Notes: generated by a model not told the origin, from the letters alone. A stretch of 64,000 bases of DNA from MedAcidi-G1 sp000817085 (GCA_045568635.1 JBJLAO010000003.1:372001-436000), one strand, 5' to 3'; counted from the stretch's first letter, positions 42,543 through 52,781 are shown. Program-made: numbers and translations.

Positions 42543-44084
42543 TTAATAACTCGTTGTTCTAATACTTGAAAAAAAGTCATTTGAATCCAAATTACGATCG
42601 TGACTTTCTTCATTATTTGATTTTAAAGAAAGTTCTAAAGGTATCTCTATGGGGTATTTACCTGTTAAACAAGCATCACAGAATCCCGCTCCCATTGCTC
42701 CAGTCGCGCTAAGAAGCTCTTCAAGTTGTAAATAACTAAGACTGTCTACTTCTAAATACCTTTGTATTTCGTCAACTGTTAAATTAGCTGCCAATAATTC
42801 GCCTTTTGAACCTGTATCCATACCATAAAAACAGGGCCATCTATAAGGTGGCGAAGAAACCCTTAAATGAACTTCTTTTGCACCTGCATCCCGAAGCATT
42901 CGAACCATTGCTTGTGTTGTTGTTCCTCTAACAATTGAATCATCTACAACAATTAATTTTTTATCTTTTATGTTTTCTTTTAAGGGGTTTAATTTAATCC
43001 GCACTGTTGACGCACGCATTTCTTGTGTAGGAGCAATAAAAGACCTACCTATATAACGATTTTTTACTAGGCCTTGACCGTATGGAATTCCTGATTCCCT
43101 AGCAAAACCTTCCGCAGCTGGAATTCCCGATTCCGGAACACCCATAACTAAATCTGCTTCTGCAGGGGCCTGCCTTGCAAGTGCTTCACCCATTTTAACT
43201 CTTGCAGTATGAACACTTTGGCCGTAAAGATAACTGTCAGGGCGGGCAAAATAAACAAACTCAAATAAACAAATACGCGGATCGATCTGATCTTCAACAA
43301 AAGGAAAAAATGAACTACAACCTTTTGCGTCGACTATAACCATTTCCCCCGGATCAATTTCTCTAATAAAATGTGCTCCAATCACATCAAGAGCAGCGGT
43401 TTCAGATGCCAAAACCCAACCTCCATCAAACCGCCCTAAACACAAAGGGCGAAATCCGTTAGGATCGCGAACACCAATTATGCGATCTTGGTCACAAAAA
43501 ACTAATGAAAACGCTCCAGATAGCTTTGGTAAAACGCTTTGAAGTGCTTCTTTCATAGGGTCATCTACGTCTTTTACTTGTTTTGTAGATATATCCAAAG
43601 AAATCAATTCAGCAATTAAATCACTATCTGAAGCTACGGTTCCTTTTAGCATCCCTGCATCACTTGCTAACCGATCTGTATTTACCAGATTACCGTTATG
43701 TCCTAGTGCAAATTCAATGTTGCCAATACCACGATAAACCGGTTGAGCATTTCTCCATGTACTCGAACCAGTTGTCGAATAACGAGTCTGCCCTATCGCG
43801 AGGTTCCCATTTAAAGCTGCGAGATTCTTTTCATCGAAAACATTTGAAACTAGTCCCATGTCCTTTACAACTGTTATTGATTCTCCATCACTAACTGCCA
43901 TACCGGCGGACTCTTGTCCACGATGTTGTAAAGCGTATAGACCTAAATAAGTTAGGTGTGCCACTAGATGATCGGGGGCAAAAATTCCGAATACCCCGCA
44001 CGCTTCGTGAGGTTCATCAAAAAATAATTCAGGCTGTTCTTCAACTTGCTGAATAGCTTCACCTTTTGACACTGAAGCGATCAT
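42543..44084 (-). CDS. purF: Amidophosphoribosyltransferase
   Basis: A 513-aa first committed enzyme of purine synthesis. A short propeptide of about 27 residues precedes ACGVFGIF, whose Cys becomes the N-terminal glutaminase nucleophile after cleavage. The PRPP loop is VVDDSIVRGTTT. Four cysteines (ICLFEF, PCFYG and CDAC-LTGKYP) match the [4Fe-4S] ligands of the Bacillus-type enzyme, so this is the oxygen-sensitive Fe-S form. Strongest neighbour context: purL upstream, purM downstream. Confidence 0.97.
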   Translation of the reverse strand: MIASVSKGEAIQQVEEQPELFFDEPHEACGVFGIFAPDHLVAHLTYLGLYALQHRGQESAGMAVSDGESITVVKDMGLVSNVFDEKNLAALNGNLAIGQTRYSTTGSSTWRNAQPVYRGIGNIEFALGHNGNLVNTDRLASDAGMLKGTVASDSDLIAELISLDISTKQVKDVDDPMKEALQSVLPKLSGAFSLVFCDQDRIIGVRDPNGFRPLCLGRFDGGWVLASETAALDVIGAHFIREIDPGEMVIVDAKGCSSFFPFVEDQIDPRICLFEFVYFARPDSYLYGQSVHTARVKMGEALARQAPAEADLVMGVPESGIPAAEGFARESGIPYGQGLVKNRYIGRSFIAPTQEMRASTVRIKLNPLKENIKDKKLIVVDDSIVRGTTTQAMVRMLRDAGAKEVHLRVSSPPYRWPCFYGMDTGSKGELLAANLTVDEIQRYLEVDSLSYLQLEELLSATGAMGAGFCDACLTGKYPIEIPLELSLKSNNEESHDRNLDSNDFFSSIRTTSY

Positions 44085-44121
44085 ATGTCTAGAAGTGAAT
44101 TAAATCCCGCATACCCATTAA

Positions 44122-46320
44122 TCAAGCACTGACCGTTCCTACACCTAAAGCATTAGGCAATTGTGTCAAAAATGCTAAGTCAATAGTTTCTTTCGGAACA
44201 TCTATTAAATCTTTAACAATGAACCTGTCGCCACCGACTAAACCTAGACGTGTCGTAGGGATATTCGCGCTCTCTGCCCTAGATAACAACTCGTTTACAT
44301 TTTCCGAATTTATTGAAACTAGAACTCTGCTTGGGCCTTCTCCGAAAAGAGATAGCGCGTCAGGAATTCTAGCGACAGTAATACCAAATTTGGATTTTGC
44401 TACCATCTCAGCTAAAGCAACCCCTAACCCTCCAGCGGATAGATCATGAATGCCGTCAATAATTCCATCAGACACAAGACTTCTCACTAAGTCAGCAAGA
44501 ACTTTGTGAGTTTCTAAATCGACATCTATCAATTCTCCACTATTAAGCCCATGCAGAGCACTCCATAACGAGCCGCCCACATCAATATGGCTTGGACCTA
44601 GAAGAACTAAACGATTGCCTTCTAAAAGCTCAAATCCAGGGGGTTTTCTGTGAAGTTCCTCAATCTTGCCAACTAATCCAACAATAGGAGTTGGCGAAAT
44701 ATTTACTCCAGAGGATTCGTTATACAAACTCACATTTCCACCTACTACGGGAATACCAAATCCTTCACATGCTTCTGCCATTCCATCTATAGATTCCGAA
44801 AGTTCCCACATAACTTCAGGATTCTCTGGATTACCAAAATTAAGACAATTAACAAGAGCCAGGGGATGCGCCCCGACGCAGGAAAGATTCATTACTCCTT
44901 CAGCAACAATCAATTTCGTTCCCACTCTTGGATTGACGGCACACCAACGATGGTTTCCGTCCGTAGTAATTGCTAAACCTTTATTGGTTTCTAAACCACT
45001 TACAGGATCACGCAATTTTAAAACTGTTGCGTCATATCCTGGCCCTACAACAGTATTTAAGAAAAGTTGATGGTCATATTGGCTATAAACCCATGAAGGG
45101 TCTGACAAAAGTGAAAGAAGATCACTTACTACGTCACTTTTAACTTTTAACTTTTCCGAAGAAACAGTTTTATTCTCCTCAGGCTTCTTTTTAGGTCGAT
45201 CATAAATTGGGGCATCATCATGAAGGGAAGAAGCCGGTATTTCAGCTAAAACATTACCGTCAAATCGATCAAGAATTCTTAGTTTGTCTCCAGCAGTAAC
45301 TCTCCCAATCACATTTGCGTTTACTTCCCACTTAGCACAAATCTCAAAAAGGAGATCCAAATTATTAGGTTCAATTATTGCAAGCATTCGTTCCTGTGAT
45401 TCGCTAATCATTATCTCATGGGCTTCCATTCCTGGTTCTCTTTGCGGAACTGCACTTATATCAACATCCATTCCCACTCCTCCTCGAGATGCAGTTTCAC
45501 TTGTGGCGCATGTCAGCCCAGCTCCACCTAAATCTTGGATACCCACAACTAAATTTGAATCAAAGATTTCCAGACAGGCTTCAATTAATCGTTTTTCTTC
45601 AAAAGGATCACCCACTTGAACACTTGGCCGTTTTTCCACATCTACTTGGTTCGAAAAACCAGCAGATGCCAAAACACTTACTCCACCGATTCCATCTCTT
45701 CCTGTCGAAGATCCAAGTAATACCGCTAAATTACCTATTCCAGAAGCTCGACCTAAAACCAACCGATCTTTAGGCAAAGTACCCAAACATAAAACATTTA
45801 CTAAAGGGTTTCCTTGGTACGTTGAGTCAAAATCAATCTCACCTCCAACAGTTGGAACACCAACAGCGTTTCCATAGCCCGAAATACCAGAAACAACTCC
45901 TTCGGCAATCCAACAACTCCTTGCATCATCTAACGACCCAAACCGAAGTGAATCCATAAGGGCTATAGGTCTTGCCCCCATAGTAAAAATGTCTCTAAGA
46001 ATCCCTCCAACCCCTGTTGCTGCTCCTTGATAGGGCTCAATAGCTGAAGGATGATTGTGTGATTCGATTCTTATCGCAACAGCGATCCCATCCCCAACAT
46101 CAATCACTCCGGCATTTTCGCCCGGACCTACAAGAACCCACGGTGCAGATGTCGGAAGGCGAGAAAGGTGTAAACGACTGCTTTTATATGAACAATGTTC
46201 AGACCACATGACTGAATACATAGCTAATTCAAGAGGATTAGGTGTTCTTTTTAAAATGTCACCAATTTTTGTGGCCTCTTCATCGCTTAGCCCTAAAACT
46301 CTGTGTAAAGAATCAACCAT
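44122..46320 (-). CDS. purL: FGAM synthase subunit PurL (small type)
   Basis: A 732-aa PurL of the three-protein (PurS-PurQ-PurL) complex rather than the 1,300-aa single-chain form. It contains MWSEHCSYKSSRLHL, AVAIRIESHNHPS, GAATGVGGILRDIFTMGARPIA and IQDLGGAGL, and the second half repeats the fold with HDLSAGGLGVALAEM. It converts FGAR to FGAM with ammonia from PurQ. PurQ and PurS are encoded just upstream. Confidence 0.97.
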   Translation of the reverse strand: MVDSLHRVLGLSDEEATKIGDILKRTPNPLELAMYSVMWSEHCSYKSSRLHLSRLPTSAPWVLVGPGENAGVIDVGDGIAVAIRIESHNHPSAIEPYQGAATGVGGILRDIFTMGARPIALMDSLRFGSLDDARSCWIAEGVVSGISGYGNAVGVPTVGGEIDFDSTYQGNPLVNVLCLGTLPKDRLVLGRASGIGNLAVLLGSSTGRDGIGGVSVLASAGFSNQVDVEKRPSVQVGDPFEEKRLIEACLEIFDSNLVVGIQDLGGAGLTCATSETASRGGVGMDVDISAVPQREPGMEAHEIMISESQERMLAIIEPNNLDLLFEICAKWEVNANVIGRVTAGDKLRILDRFDGNVLAEIPASSLHDDAPIYDRPKKKPEENKTVSSEKLKVKSDVVSDLLSLLSDPSWVYSQYDHQLFLNTVVGPGYDATVLKLRDPVSGLETNKGLAITTDGNHRWCAVNPRVGTKLIVAEGVMNLSCVGAHPLALVNCLNFGNPENPEVMWELSESIDGMAEACEGFGIPVVGGNVSLYNESSGVNISPTPIVGLVGKIEELHRKPPGFELLEGNRLVLLGPSHIDVGGSLWSALHGLNSGELIDVDLETHKVLADLVRSLVSDGIIDGIHDLSAGGLGVALAEMVAKSKFGITVARIPDALSLFGEGPSRVLVSINSENVNELLSRAESANIPTTRLGLVGGDRFIVKDLIDVPKETIDLAFLTQLPNALGVGTVSA

Positions 46321-46383
46321 GGTGAAAACTTTCTAATCCCCAAAAAGAAGTGTTTGTATAAAAAGTTTCACTTATTATTCCCA

Positions 46384-47046
46384 TTAATTGCTGCCTAATA
46401 AAGATTCAAAAAGCACTTTCCCATCTTCACTACCTAGAAGTAAGTCACATGCTCTTTCTGGATGCGGCATGAGTCCAACAACATTGCGAGTTTCGTTACA
46501 GACACCTGCAATATCATCGATCGAACCATTTGGATTGTCGCAATAACGAAGTACAACACGATCGTGGTCTATAAGAGAGTTGAGCGTGTCAAGGTCGCAA
46601 GTAAAATTTCCTTCAAAGTGATTTATAGGAAGTGATAACTCCATTCCTTTTTCAGCTTTTCGTGTAAGTGTTGTATTTTCTGTTTCGACACGCACTTGAA
46701 CTGTCTTGCACAAGAATTTAAGTCCGTTATTTTTTTGGAGAGCACCAGGTAAAAGTCCAGCCTCTGTTAAAACTTGAAAACCATTACAGATTCCCAAGAC
46801 AGGGCCTCCATTTTTTGCAAACTTGGCAATTGCTGACATCAATGGTGAAAATCTAGCTATAGCTCCTGGTCTTAAATAATCACCATGTGCAAAACCGCCT
46901 GGGATTATCACTGCATCAACTCCAGACAAATTTTTAGTTGAATGCCATAAAATTTTGCCATCCCCTCCAAGTGTTTCAACTGCGTGGATTGAGTCCAATT
47001 CACAATTTGTGCCTGGAAATACAGCAACACCGACGGTAGCTGTCAT
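46384..47046 (-). CDS. purQ: FGAM synthase glutaminase subunit PurQ
   Basis: A 220-aa class I glutamine amidotransferase. The catalytic Cys is in VLGICNGFQVL, the His and Glu in MPHPERAC, and VIIPGGFAHGDYLRPGAIAR is the family loop. It supplies ammonia to PurL. Its start overlaps the purS stop by one base. A 63-bp gap separates it from purL. Confidence 0.97.
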   Translation of the reverse strand: MTATVGVAVFPGTNCELDSIHAVETLGGDGKILWHSTKNLSGVDAVIIPGGFAHGDYLRPGAIARFSPLMSAIAKFAKNGGPVLGICNGFQVLTEAGLLPGALQKNNGLKFLCKTVQVRVETENTTLTRKAEKGMELSLPINHFEGNFTCDLDTLNSLIDHDRVVLRYCDNPNGSIDDIAGVCNETRNVVGLMPHPERACDLLLGSEDGKVLFESLLGSN

Positions 47047-47315
47047 TAATTTCCTTCTACTTGATCCGTGTTTTCAATTGTGATTTTTGCTTCTTCAATA
47101 ACTGGATTAGTTAGAAAAGTAGAACAAATACTTTCTACTTTATTTTTTGCTTCTTCTTCATCTTCGGCTTCAATTGTAAATCGAATAGTTTTTCCTACAC
47201 CCACGTCTCTAACACCCAAAAAACCTAAAGTAGGCAGAGACCGTTCAATAGTGGAACCCGCTGGATCTGCAATTCCTTTTCGTAAAGAAACATCAACAAG
47301 TACAGAAAAAACCAA
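47046..47315 (-). CDS. purS: FGAM synthase subunit PurS
   Basis: An 89-aa small subunit that bridges PurQ and PurL. The longer open frame reads back into purC in another frame. The true start is the TTG at 47315, because AGGAG lies five to six bases upstream and one base separates the start from the purC stop. The protein then begins MVFSVLVDVSLRKGIADPAG, the standard PurS N-terminus, followed by LPTLGFLGVRDVGVGKTI. The TTG start is unusual and easily missed. Confidence 0.93.
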   Translation of the reverse strand: MVFSVLVDVSLRKGIADPAGSTIERSLPTLGFLGVRDVGVGKTIRFTIEAEDEEEAKNKVESICSTFLTNPVIEEAKITIENTDQVEGN

Positions 47316-47316
47316 A

Positions 47317-48210
47317 CTAACTCCTACCGCCAGGCCAATCCTCGAAGGACTTTCCTGAAATCTTCTCATATGCTTCGATGTAACGCGAGGAAGTCGCAGA
47401 AATAACTTCACTTGGGAGAGTAGGAGGCGGAGGTTTTTTATCCCATTCAATACCATCTAAAAAATCACGTACGGGTTGTTTATCAAAAGATGGTGGTGAC
47501 GACCCGATAGACCATTGCTCTTCGGGCCAAAATCTTGAAGAGTCTGGAGTGAGGACTTCATCTGCGAGAACCAATTCTCCATCTATTAAACCAAATTCAA
47601 ATTTTGTGTCAGCAATAATTATCCCACGTTCCATGGCGAGATCAGCTGCCAGTTTGTAACACTTCAATGAAGTGTCTTTAACTTTCTCTGCTAGATCGGA
47701 ACCTAATATTTCTATTGATTCGGAAAAAGAAATGTTTTCATCGTGACCGGATGTCGCTTTCGTTGAAGGTGTAAACAATGGTTGCTGAAATTGTTCAGAC
47801 TCTTTTAAACCTGAAACAACTTTTTCCCCGTGCACAGTTCCGTTTTCTTTATATTCTTTCCACGCTGAACCTGTGATAAAACCTCTTACTATGCATTCAA
47901 CTGGGAGCATCTCAGCACGTCGACATATCATCGTTCTCCCAAGCAAAAACTCTCTATTTTCTAAACTGATTTCATCGCTTAAGTAGGTTGGATCCACAGA
48001 TATCAAATGATTTGGAACCAAATTATTCAATTTCTCCAACCAATACCTAGTCATTGCAGTGAGAACACGGCCTTTTTCAGGAATTGGTTCATTTAAAACA
48101 ACATCAAACGCTGATAATCGATCCGAGGTAACCATAAGTAGGTTCTGAGAATCAATTTCATAAATATCTCGAACTTTTCCCGAATGTACATGGGGCAAAT
48201 TAAGTCTCAA
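47317..48210 (-). CDS. purC: SAICAR synthetase
   Basis: A 297-aa enzyme ligating CAIR and aspartate. It has HSGKVRDIYEID (ATP site), SDRLSAFDVVLNEPIPEKGRVL, ECIVRGFITGSAWKEY and LADTKFEFG-like IIADTKFEFGLIDGELVLADEVLTPDSSRF. The eukaryotic/actinobacterial-length form is intact. Its 3' end contains the purS ribosome binding site. Confidence 0.97.
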   Translation of the reverse strand: MRLNLPHVHSGKVRDIYEIDSQNLLMVTSDRLSAFDVVLNEPIPEKGRVLTAMTRYWLEKLNNLVPNHLISVDPTYLSDEISLENREFLLGRTMICRRAEMLPVECIVRGFITGSAWKEYKENGTVHGEKVVSGLKESEQFQQPLFTPSTKATSGHDENISFSESIEILGSDLAEKVKDTSLKCYKLAADLAMERGIIIADTKFEFGLIDGELVLADEVLTPDSSRFWPEEQWSIGSSPPSFDKQPVRDFLDGIEWDKKPPPPTLPSEVISATSSRYIEAYEKISGKSFEDWPGGRS

Positions 48211-48225
48211 AATAAATATCCTTTT

Positions 48226-49644
48226 TTAAATAATAGGCTCTGGTTTATATGAAGCAGCAAGAGGTCTGTGTGTAACTATGTCAGCAATTTTTTCTATTAC
48301 TAGCTGAACTTGATTTGGAGCATTACCGATTAGGACCGACCTTTGATTAAATAGTTGATTTATTTCTTCTTCATTTAATGGAAAGCGGTCATCGGAATCA
48401 AGCAGTTCAACAAAACTAGGGCCTTCTAAACTTTCACGCCTAGACATCGAAGACTTCCTAGCGTGTTCACTTATAATTTCATGAGCAGTTTCTCTACCAA
48501 TTCCTTTTTGCACCGCTGCCACTAGAAGCCTTGTCGTAGACAAGTACGGAAGTTCTTCCAACAATTCTTTTTCAATAACTGCTGGGAATGAGCCGAATTC
48601 ATCAAGCACAGTTATAAATGATTGAAATAATCCGTCGATCGCAAAAAATGAATCTGGTAAAGCGACTCTTCTAACAACCGAACAACTTACGTCCCCCTCA
48701 TTCCATTGATCCCCGACTAGACCAGCCAACATCGACAAGTAACCTTTTAACACCAATGAAAGTCCATTAATTCTCTCAGAGGTTCGTGTGTTCGTCTTAT
48801 GAGGCATAGCTGATGAACCGACTTGTCCTTGTTGGAAACCTTCCGAAACTAAATTATGTCCAGCCATTAATCTGACAGTCTTTGAAAAATTTGAGGGTGC
48901 ACTTGAAATATGAACAAGTGCCGAAACAACTTCAAAATCCATTGATCGGGGGTAAACCTGGCCGACAGAATCCAAAACTTCATCAAAACCTAGAATTTCT
49001 GCTACACGGTTTTCAATCAAATTTACTTTTTCATTATCCCCTTCAAATAAATCCAATAAATCTTGTTGAGTGCCGACTGGGCCTTTTAAGCCACGGAGTG
49101 GAAAATTATTCAATAAAAAATTTGCTTTGTGGTAAGCATTTATAAGTTCCTCTGCCGTATTTGCAAAACGTTTACCAAGAGTCGTGGGCTGTGCCGCAAC
49201 GTTGTGAGTTCTACCAGTCAACATGAGCGAAGAGTTTTCAGCGGCAAGACGCCCTAATCTGCTTAATGAAGCGACTACTAAATCAAGAACTAGATCCAAA
49301 CTCTTTTTAATTTGTAATTGTTCAACATTTTCTGTCAAATCTCTAGATGTCATTCCCTTGTGTGCATGTTGGTGTCCGGCTAACTCCGAAAATTCCTCGA
49401 GTCTGGCCTTAACATCGTGACGGTTGATTTTTTCACGTTCGCGAATCGAATCTAAATCGACAGAATTAATAACTGATTCATAATCTGTAATTACTTGATC
49501 TGCGATTTCAATACCAAGTTCTTTTTGTGCTTTTAATACGGCTACCCATAGTTCACGTTCAAGAATTATCCGAGATTCAGTTGACCAAATATCAACCATC
49601 TGCTGACTTGCGTAGCGACTAGCGAGAACATTTTCCACAATCAA
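48226..49644 (-). CDS. purB: Adenylosuccinate lyase
   Basis: A 472-aa fumarase-superfamily lyase acting twice in purine synthesis (SAICAR and adenylosuccinate). Visible motifs: RHDVKARLEEFSELAGHQHAHKGMTSRD (catalytic His region), LTGRTHNVAAQPTTLGKRFA, and the signature loop GQVGSSAMPHKTNT-R. Length and spacing are normal. It is in the purine operon with 15 bp to purC. Confidence 0.97.
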   Translation of the reverse strand: MIVENVLASRYASQQMVDIWSTESRIILERELWVAVLKAQKELGIEIADQVITDYESVINSVDLDSIREREKINRHDVKARLEEFSELAGHQHAHKGMTSRDLTENVEQLQIKKSLDLVLDLVVASLSRLGRLAAENSSLMLTGRTHNVAAQPTTLGKRFANTAEELINAYHKANFLLNNFPLRGLKGPVGTQQDLLDLFEGDNEKVNLIENRVAEILGFDEVLDSVGQVYPRSMDFEVVSALVHISSAPSNFSKTVRLMAGHNLVSEGFQQGQVGSSAMPHKTNTRTSERINGLSLVLKGYLSMLAGLVGDQWNEGDVSCSVVRRVALPDSFFAIDGLFQSFITVLDEFGSFPAVIEKELLEELPYLSTTRLLVAAVQKGIGRETAHEIISEHARKSSMSRRESLEGPSFVELLDSDDRFPLNEEEINQLFNQRSVLIGNAPNQVQLVIEKIADIVTHRPLAASYKPEPII

Positions 49645-49656
49645 AACGAGTTCATT

Positions 49657-50112
49657 CTATCTTGATGCCATTTCATCTCTATGTGACTCAAGAAGTTTTA
49701 CGTATTTTGGTTCATTCAAAGCAAGCATTTGTATAGCTAATAGTCCTGCATTCATGGCTCCATCTATCGCAACAGTAGCTACGGGAATTCCCTTAGGCAT
49801 CTGAACTGTTGCTAAGAGAGAATCAAAACCTGAAACTGCACTTCCTGATAACGGAACTCCTATTACAGGAAGAATTGTATTTGCTGCAACTGCTCCCGCA
49901 AGGTGTGCCGCCATTCCGGCTCCACAAATGATTACGGAAAAACCAGATTCAACCGCTTGGGAAGCAAAATCTGCAACATTTCCTGGCGTTCGATGTGCAG
50001 ACATGACCCTTGTATCTACATCAACTCCAAATTTTTCTAATATTTCTGTAGCGGGTTTCATTCGTTCAGAATCGCTCGGGGATCCCATCAGTACCGCAAC
50101 TCTTTCTGTCAC
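49657..50112 (-). CDS. purE: N5-CAIR mutase
   Basis: A 151-aa class I PurE. It has VLMGSPSDSERM near the start, SAHRTPGNVADFA with the catalytic His, CGAGMAAHLAGAVAA, and GVPLSGSAVSGFDSLLATVQMPKGIPVATVAI. It moves the carboxylate in N5-CAIR. PurK, its usual partner, is not in this window. It is 12 bp from purB. Confidence 0.96.
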   Translation of the reverse strand: MTERVAVLMGSPSDSERMKPATEILEKFGVDVDTRVMSAHRTPGNVADFASQAVESGFSVIICGAGMAAHLAGAVAANTILPVIGVPLSGSAVSGFDSLLATVQMPKGIPVATVAIDGAMNAGLLAIQMLALNEPKYVKLLESHRDEMASR

Positions 50113-50135
50113 TATTGTTCCTTTCCTTTGTCTAT

Positions 50136-51365
50136 CTATTCATTTTTATATAATTCAAAATTAGAAGCAATGTCTTGTCGTTTTTGCATCCCAGGCCATG
50201 AAATTTTTGAAACTGCTTCATAAGTTAATTTTCTCGCCTTCTCTAGTGTTGCTCCCATACCAGTAATGGTTAAAACTCTTCCGCCATCGGTGACTAATCC
50301 GTCATTACTTCTTCCAACACCAGAAAAGAAAATGTTTATTCCTTTCATTTTCTGTACGAGAGATAAACCCTCTATGAAATCCCCAATTCTTGGATTTTCG
50401 GGATATGACTCTGAAGCACATACGACTGCAACAGCTGCCTCATTTGAAAAAATTGGTTCCGAATTAATGGAACCAGATGCTGCACTAGCAAGTAACTCAG
50501 CCAAATCCGTTTTTAATCGAGGTATAACTACCTGCGTTTCAGGATCCCCAAATCTTGCATTATATTCAAGAACTTTTGGTCCATCAGGTGTAATCATCAA
50601 ACCACAATATAGAACTCCTCGGTAGTCAATTCCTTTTCTTTTTAATGCCTCCAAAGTTGGTATAACAGCAATATCCATAATTTTTTTGACTAGATTTTCT
50701 TCGAAGAAAGGAACTGGCGAATACGCACCCATGCCTCCAGTATTTGGTCCTTCATCTTGATCTTTAAGTCTCTTGAAATCCTGTGCCGAAGCCAAAGGAA
50801 CTGCAGTTTGGCCATCACAAACTGCAAGTAATGAAATTTCTGGTCCAGTTAGTCCTTCTTCAATTACAATTCTTTTGCCAGAAATACCGAAAGCTTTTCC
50901 AGAAAGATACTCTGTCACGGCCTGTTTGGCTTCAGTAATATCTGAAGTAACTAAAACGCCCTTACCCGCCGCTAGGCCATCTGTCTTTATCACATAAAGA
51001 TCCGAGAGGTTTTGAAGAAAATCGAATGCCGGTTCCTTTTCTGTAAATACGCCATACCTGGCTGTAGGGACGCCAGCGTCAACTAAAATTTTTTTCATCC
51101 AACTTTTTGAACCCTCAAGTTTTGCACCATCCGCACCAGGTCCAAAAACAAGCTTTCCTTGTTTTCGCAATTCATCAGCTAATCCGTCAACTAAAGGCTG
51201 TTCAGGTCCAATGACAAATAAATCAGCTTCTATTTCTTTTGCAGGTTGGGTAGTCGAAAAAGGTATGCCTGGGTTACCTGGAGCTACAACCACTTCGGCT
51301 GTTCTTGCAAGCACATGAGCCAACGCATGCTCTCTTCCTCCTGATCCAACAACACAAACCTTCAT
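50136..51365 (-). CDS. purD: Phosphoribosylamine-glycine ligase (GAR synthetase)
   Basis: A 409-aa ATP-grasp enzyme. N-terminal VVGSGGREHALA, then FVIGPEQPLVDGLAD, YVIKTDGLAAGKGVLVT, DQDEGPNTGGMGAYSP and the metal-binding EYNARFGDPETQ are all present. It joins phosphoribosylamine and glycine. It is 9 bp after purA and 23 bp before purE on the same strand. Confidence 0.97.
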   Translation of the reverse strand: MKVCVVGSGGREHALAHVLARTAEVVVAPGNPGIPFSTTQPAKEIEADLFVIGPEQPLVDGLADELRKQGKLVFGPGADGAKLEGSKSWMKKILVDAGVPTARYGVFTEKEPAFDFLQNLSDLYVIKTDGLAAGKGVLVTSDITEAKQAVTEYLSGKAFGISGKRIVIEEGLTGPEISLLAVCDGQTAVPLASAQDFKRLKDQDEGPNTGGMGAYSPVPFFEENLVKKIMDIAVIPTLEALKRKGIDYRGVLYCGLMITPDGPKVLEYNARFGDPETQVVIPRLKTDLAELLASAASGSINSEPIFSNEAAVAVVCASESYPENPRIGDFIEGLSLVQKMKGINIFFSGVGRSNDGLVTDGGRVLTITGMGATLEKARKLTYEAVSKISWPGMQKRQDIASNFELYKNE

Positions 51366-51374
51366 TTAACCTCG

Positions 51375-52655
51375 TTATTTCTGATGGTTGAAATATTGAT
51401 GGCGCCCTGGACCTACCCCAACTAAGTCGATGGGAATATTTAAAGAATTTTCTATAAAATTCAAATAATTTTCAGCTTCTTCTGGGAGTTCCGATCTGTT
51501 TTTAATTTCTGATAGATCGCATTTCCAGCCTGGAAATTCCTTATATACAGGGACTACTTGGTTCTGCAAAGACTGGTTATAAGGTAGCCAATCGTATCTC
51601 TGTCCTTCAAATTCATAAGCAACACAAATTTTTATCTCATCCAAATCATCTAAAACATCTAATTTTGTAATTGCAAGCTCAGTTAAAGAATTAACGCGCG
51701 AGGCGTAGTCAAGCATCACCAGGTCTAGCCAGCCCACACGCCGTCTACGACCTGTATTAGTCCCATATTCATGACCAACGTCAACAAGATGTTCACCAAT
51801 TTCATCAAATAATTCAGCCGTAAAGGGTCCCGCCCCGACTCGTGTTGTGTAAGCCTTGGTTATTCCTATTATTCGATCAATATCAAGTGGACCTACGCCA
51901 GATCCTGTACAAGCTCCTCCCGCTACCGGGTTGGAAGAAGTCACATAAGGATAAGTTCCATAATCTAAATCAAGAAAAGTGGCTTGTGCGCCTTCAAGTA
52001 ATATTCGTTTTTTTGCAGTTAATTCCTCATGAACCAAATGAATTGTGTCAGCGATGTGTGGAACTATGCGCGGCGCATACTCATCTAAATACTTTTTACT
52101 GATTTCAGTAGGATCCATAGGCGAGTGATTAAAGACCTGAGTCAGAACACTATTAATGTACTTCATTGTCGCTTCTAATTTTTGAGTAAAAATGTCACGA
52201 TCAAGAAGGTCTTGAACTCGAAGGCCTATGCGCAAAGCCTTATCGGCATACGCAGGGCCAATACCACGTTTGGTTGTTCCTATTTTTTCATCACCAAGAT
52301 TGCTTTCATAAAGTGCGTCTAGTTCTTGGTGGTAGGGGAGGATCAGATGGGAATTACCACTTATACGCAAGTTTTTTGTACTCACTCCGCGTGACTCAAG
52401 AGAATTCATTTCTTCGATTAAAACACCCGGATCGACTACAACCCCGTTGCCTATTATCGGAGTCACATGTTCTGACAAAACTCCACTAGGAATTAGCTGT
52501 AAAGCAAAAGTTTCTCCGTCTACTACCAAAGTATGGCCTGCATTATGACCACCTTGATAACGAACAACCATCGACACATCCTGAGCAACAAGGTCAGTAA
52601 ATTTTCCCTTACCTTCGTCGCCCCACTGTGTTCCTACAACTACTGTTGCAGGCAT
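51375..52655 (-). CDS. purA: Adenylosuccinate synthetase
   Basis: A 426-aa GTP-dependent enzyme committing IMP to AMP. VVVGTQWGDEGKGKFTDLV (GTP/Mg and catalytic Asp) at the start, GGHNAGHTLV, GTTKRGIGPAYADKALRIGLR, EGAQATFLDLDYGTYPYVTSSN and the RTGRRRRVGWLD-like GTNTGRRRRVGWLD block are all intact. It heads the leftward purine operon. The 253-bp gap upstream holds an inverted repeat (52782-52806) and a short direct repeat (52849-52870). Confidence 0.97.
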   Translation of the reverse strand: MPATVVVGTQWGDEGKGKFTDLVAQDVSMVVRYQGGHNAGHTLVVDGETFALQLIPSGVLSEHVTPIIGNGVVVDPGVLIEEMNSLESRGVSTKNLRISGNSHLILPYHQELDALYESNLGDEKIGTTKRGIGPAYADKALRIGLRVQDLLDRDIFTQKLEATMKYINSVLTQVFNHSPMDPTEISKKYLDEYAPRIVPHIADTIHLVHEELTAKKRILLEGAQATFLDLDYGTYPYVTSSNPVAGGACTGSGVGPLDIDRIIGITKAYTTRVGAGPFTAELFDEIGEHLVDVGHEYGTNTGRRRRVGWLDLVMLDYASRVNSLTELAITKLDVLDDLDEIKICVAYEFEGQRYDWLPYNQSLQNQVVPVYKEFPGWKCDLSEIKNRSELPEEAENYLNFIENSLNIPIDLVGVGPGRHQYFNHQK

Positions 52656-52781
52656 ATTAATCCTCCTGGATAGGGATAATTACTTGCTGATCCTACCTCT
52701 ATTTTAAGCTTTTTTTCAGCATTTTTTAAGTGCACTAAATTATTTGCTTTTGGAAGCTGAGTCGCTCTAACTAAGGATTAT

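Noticed and set aside
46321..46383. Long imperfect inverted repeat (GTGAAAACTTT / AAAAGTTTCAC) between purQ and purL
   Set aside because: The arms match only with a one-base indel and a 28-base loop in A/T-rich sequence; too weak to report as a terminator or switch.
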